Positions 6,256 through 6,558 of a stretch of 6,558 nt of DNA are shown here, one piece after another. The translations under genes and the position numbers were made by a program. Positions within the stretch are counted from its first letter, which is position 1; the number at the start of each line of letters is the position of its first letter. This DNA comes from a bacterium. Lineage in GTDB: Bacteria; Spirochaetota; UBA4802; UBA5550. The notes beneath the pieces are model-generated. The model saw only the letters and a program-made list of their open reading frames with translations, had not been told where the DNA came from and ran no database searches. The stretch spans positions 1 through 6,558 of the forward strand of contig JAAENB010001249.1 in the NCBI GenBank assembly GCA_024224995.1, in the 5' to 3' direction.

Positions 6256-6396
6256 CTCTCAAGAAACTAAATTTTGCTTGTGCGCGGGCCTGGGAGTAGT
6301 ATGGGCTCTTTGGATTGCTGCGGAACTCGCTCCGCTCAAACAGTCCTCACAACCTAAAGAGCCCATACTACTTCCAGGCCAGATGCAGCTCGCAAT
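6256..6396 (-). repeat. Right copy of the 141-bp inverted repeat
   Basis: This is the reverse complement of 1-141, with 138 of 141 positions identical. Similarity ends 10 bp before the start codon of the leftward RsbW-like gene, matching the position of the left copy relative to the phosphodiesterase start. Bases 6397 onward have no counterpart in the window, because the left copy begins at base 1. Confidence 0.95.
6287..6380 (+). repeat. Stem-loop inside the right repeat
   Basis: Arms 6287-6313 and 6354-6380 pair over 27 positions. Relative to the perfect left copy there are two changes, G6294 opposite T6373 and G6312 opposite T6355. Both are G-U wobbles in rightward RNA, but A-C mismatches in leftward RNA. 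The loop carries the complement of the GAGCGGAGCGA motif at 6327-6337. Here the loop change at 6320 also completes a 5-bp nested stem (GCGGA with TCCGC, read leftward). Confidence 0.88.
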
Positions 6397-6431
6397 GCTA
6401 TTCAGTTTCTGATCTGTTTTTTCCCGGCCAT

Positions 6432-6460
6432 CCGGTGTCTGAGCGGAGCCGAAGACCCGG
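6432..6460 (+). repeat. Short hairpin with GAGCGGAGCCGA loop
   Basis: CCGG (6432-6435) and GTCT (6437-6440), separated by a bulged T, pair with AGAC (6453-6456) and CCGG (6457-6460). The loop GAGCGGAGCCGA (6441-6452) differs from the loop motif of the 141-bp repeats (60-70) by a single inserted C. It resembles the TGAGCGGAG-type REP-like palindromes widespread in bacterial intergenic DNA. That comparison is from memory and is not verified. Confidence 0.55.
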
Positions 6461-6473
6461 CTTCGCTACTCTT

Positions 6474-6534
6474 AAAAAACTACACAAAAATCAATTTTTG
6501 TAATCATTGTGTTTTTTGATAAACACTGTTTATC
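6474..6534. other. AT-rich, gene-free flank with two small hairpins
   Basis: ACAAAAA (6484-6490) pairs with TTTTTGT (6495-6501) around a 4-nt loop, and the outer AAAAAAC (6474-6480) can pair with GTTTTTT (6511-6517). GATAAAC (6518-6524) pairs with GTTTATC (6528-6534) around a 3-nt loop. No convincing gene is seen in 6397-6558. This could be a terminator or the upstream region of a gene beyond the window. Confidence 0.4.
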
Positions 6535-6558
6535 TGTGAGGACATTGTTTTAAAAGGG

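Noticed and set aside
1..6396. Composite transposon or integrative element bounded by terminal inverted repeats
   Set aside because: No transposase, integrase or resolvase is encoded, a tRNA gene lies inside, and no target-site duplication can be tested because the left copy starts at base 1.
6315..6503. 62-residue rightward open frame in the right flank
   Set aside because: It runs through the repeat and hairpins, has no ribosome-binding site, and has no protein-like pattern.

Overview
The window is a compact, ordinary-looking bacterial gene block: six protein genes and one tRNA, bracketed by an unusual pair of long inverted repeats. The host is probably a Gram-negative-type bacterium. Two proteins have Sec-type signal peptides followed by TPR arrays, and one of these carries a CsgG/FlgT-like C-terminal half, a combination expected in diderms. 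A spirochaete or similar diderm lineage is plausible, but the assignment is weak and rests only on protein style and on a tRNA without an encoded CCA. By eye, the left-hand genes are richer in G+C than the right-hand ones.

Layout: a 141-bp repeat (1-141) is followed by three rightward genes, probably one operon. These are a cytosolic glycerophosphodiester phosphodiesterase (151-855), a secreted TPR/CsgG-like protein (899-2905), and a small GIY-YIG nuclease-family protein (2910-3254) whose start lies 4 nt after the preceding stop. A perfect 34-bp hairpin (3263-3339) separates this arm from the leftward genes. Those are an unrecognised single-pass membrane protein (3356-4090), a secreted TPR protein (4147-5112) and an RsbW-like ATPase-fold protein with long extensions at both ends (5238-6245). 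A tRNA-Phe(GAA) gene (5152-5224) runs rightward between the last two. The second copy of the 141-bp repeat, inverted, occupies 6256-6396. A 162-bp gene-free flank with several small hairpins ends the window.

The most notable structure is the inverted repeat pair. The copies match at 138 of 141 positions, and each is itself a long stem-loop with 27-bp arms. Each stops about 10 bp before the start codon of an inward-facing gene, so the two outermost genes share nearly the same leader and most of the same ribosome-binding purines. The 6.1-kb interior is therefore a potential invertible segment whose boundary context would change little on inversion. No transposase, integrase or recombinase is present, and the interior holds a tRNA gene, so a self-mobile element is not supported. 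No clearly new biochemical system is visible. The secreted or membrane TPR proteins and the RsbW-like regulator may belong to envelope-related processes, but the sequence does not prove that they work together.
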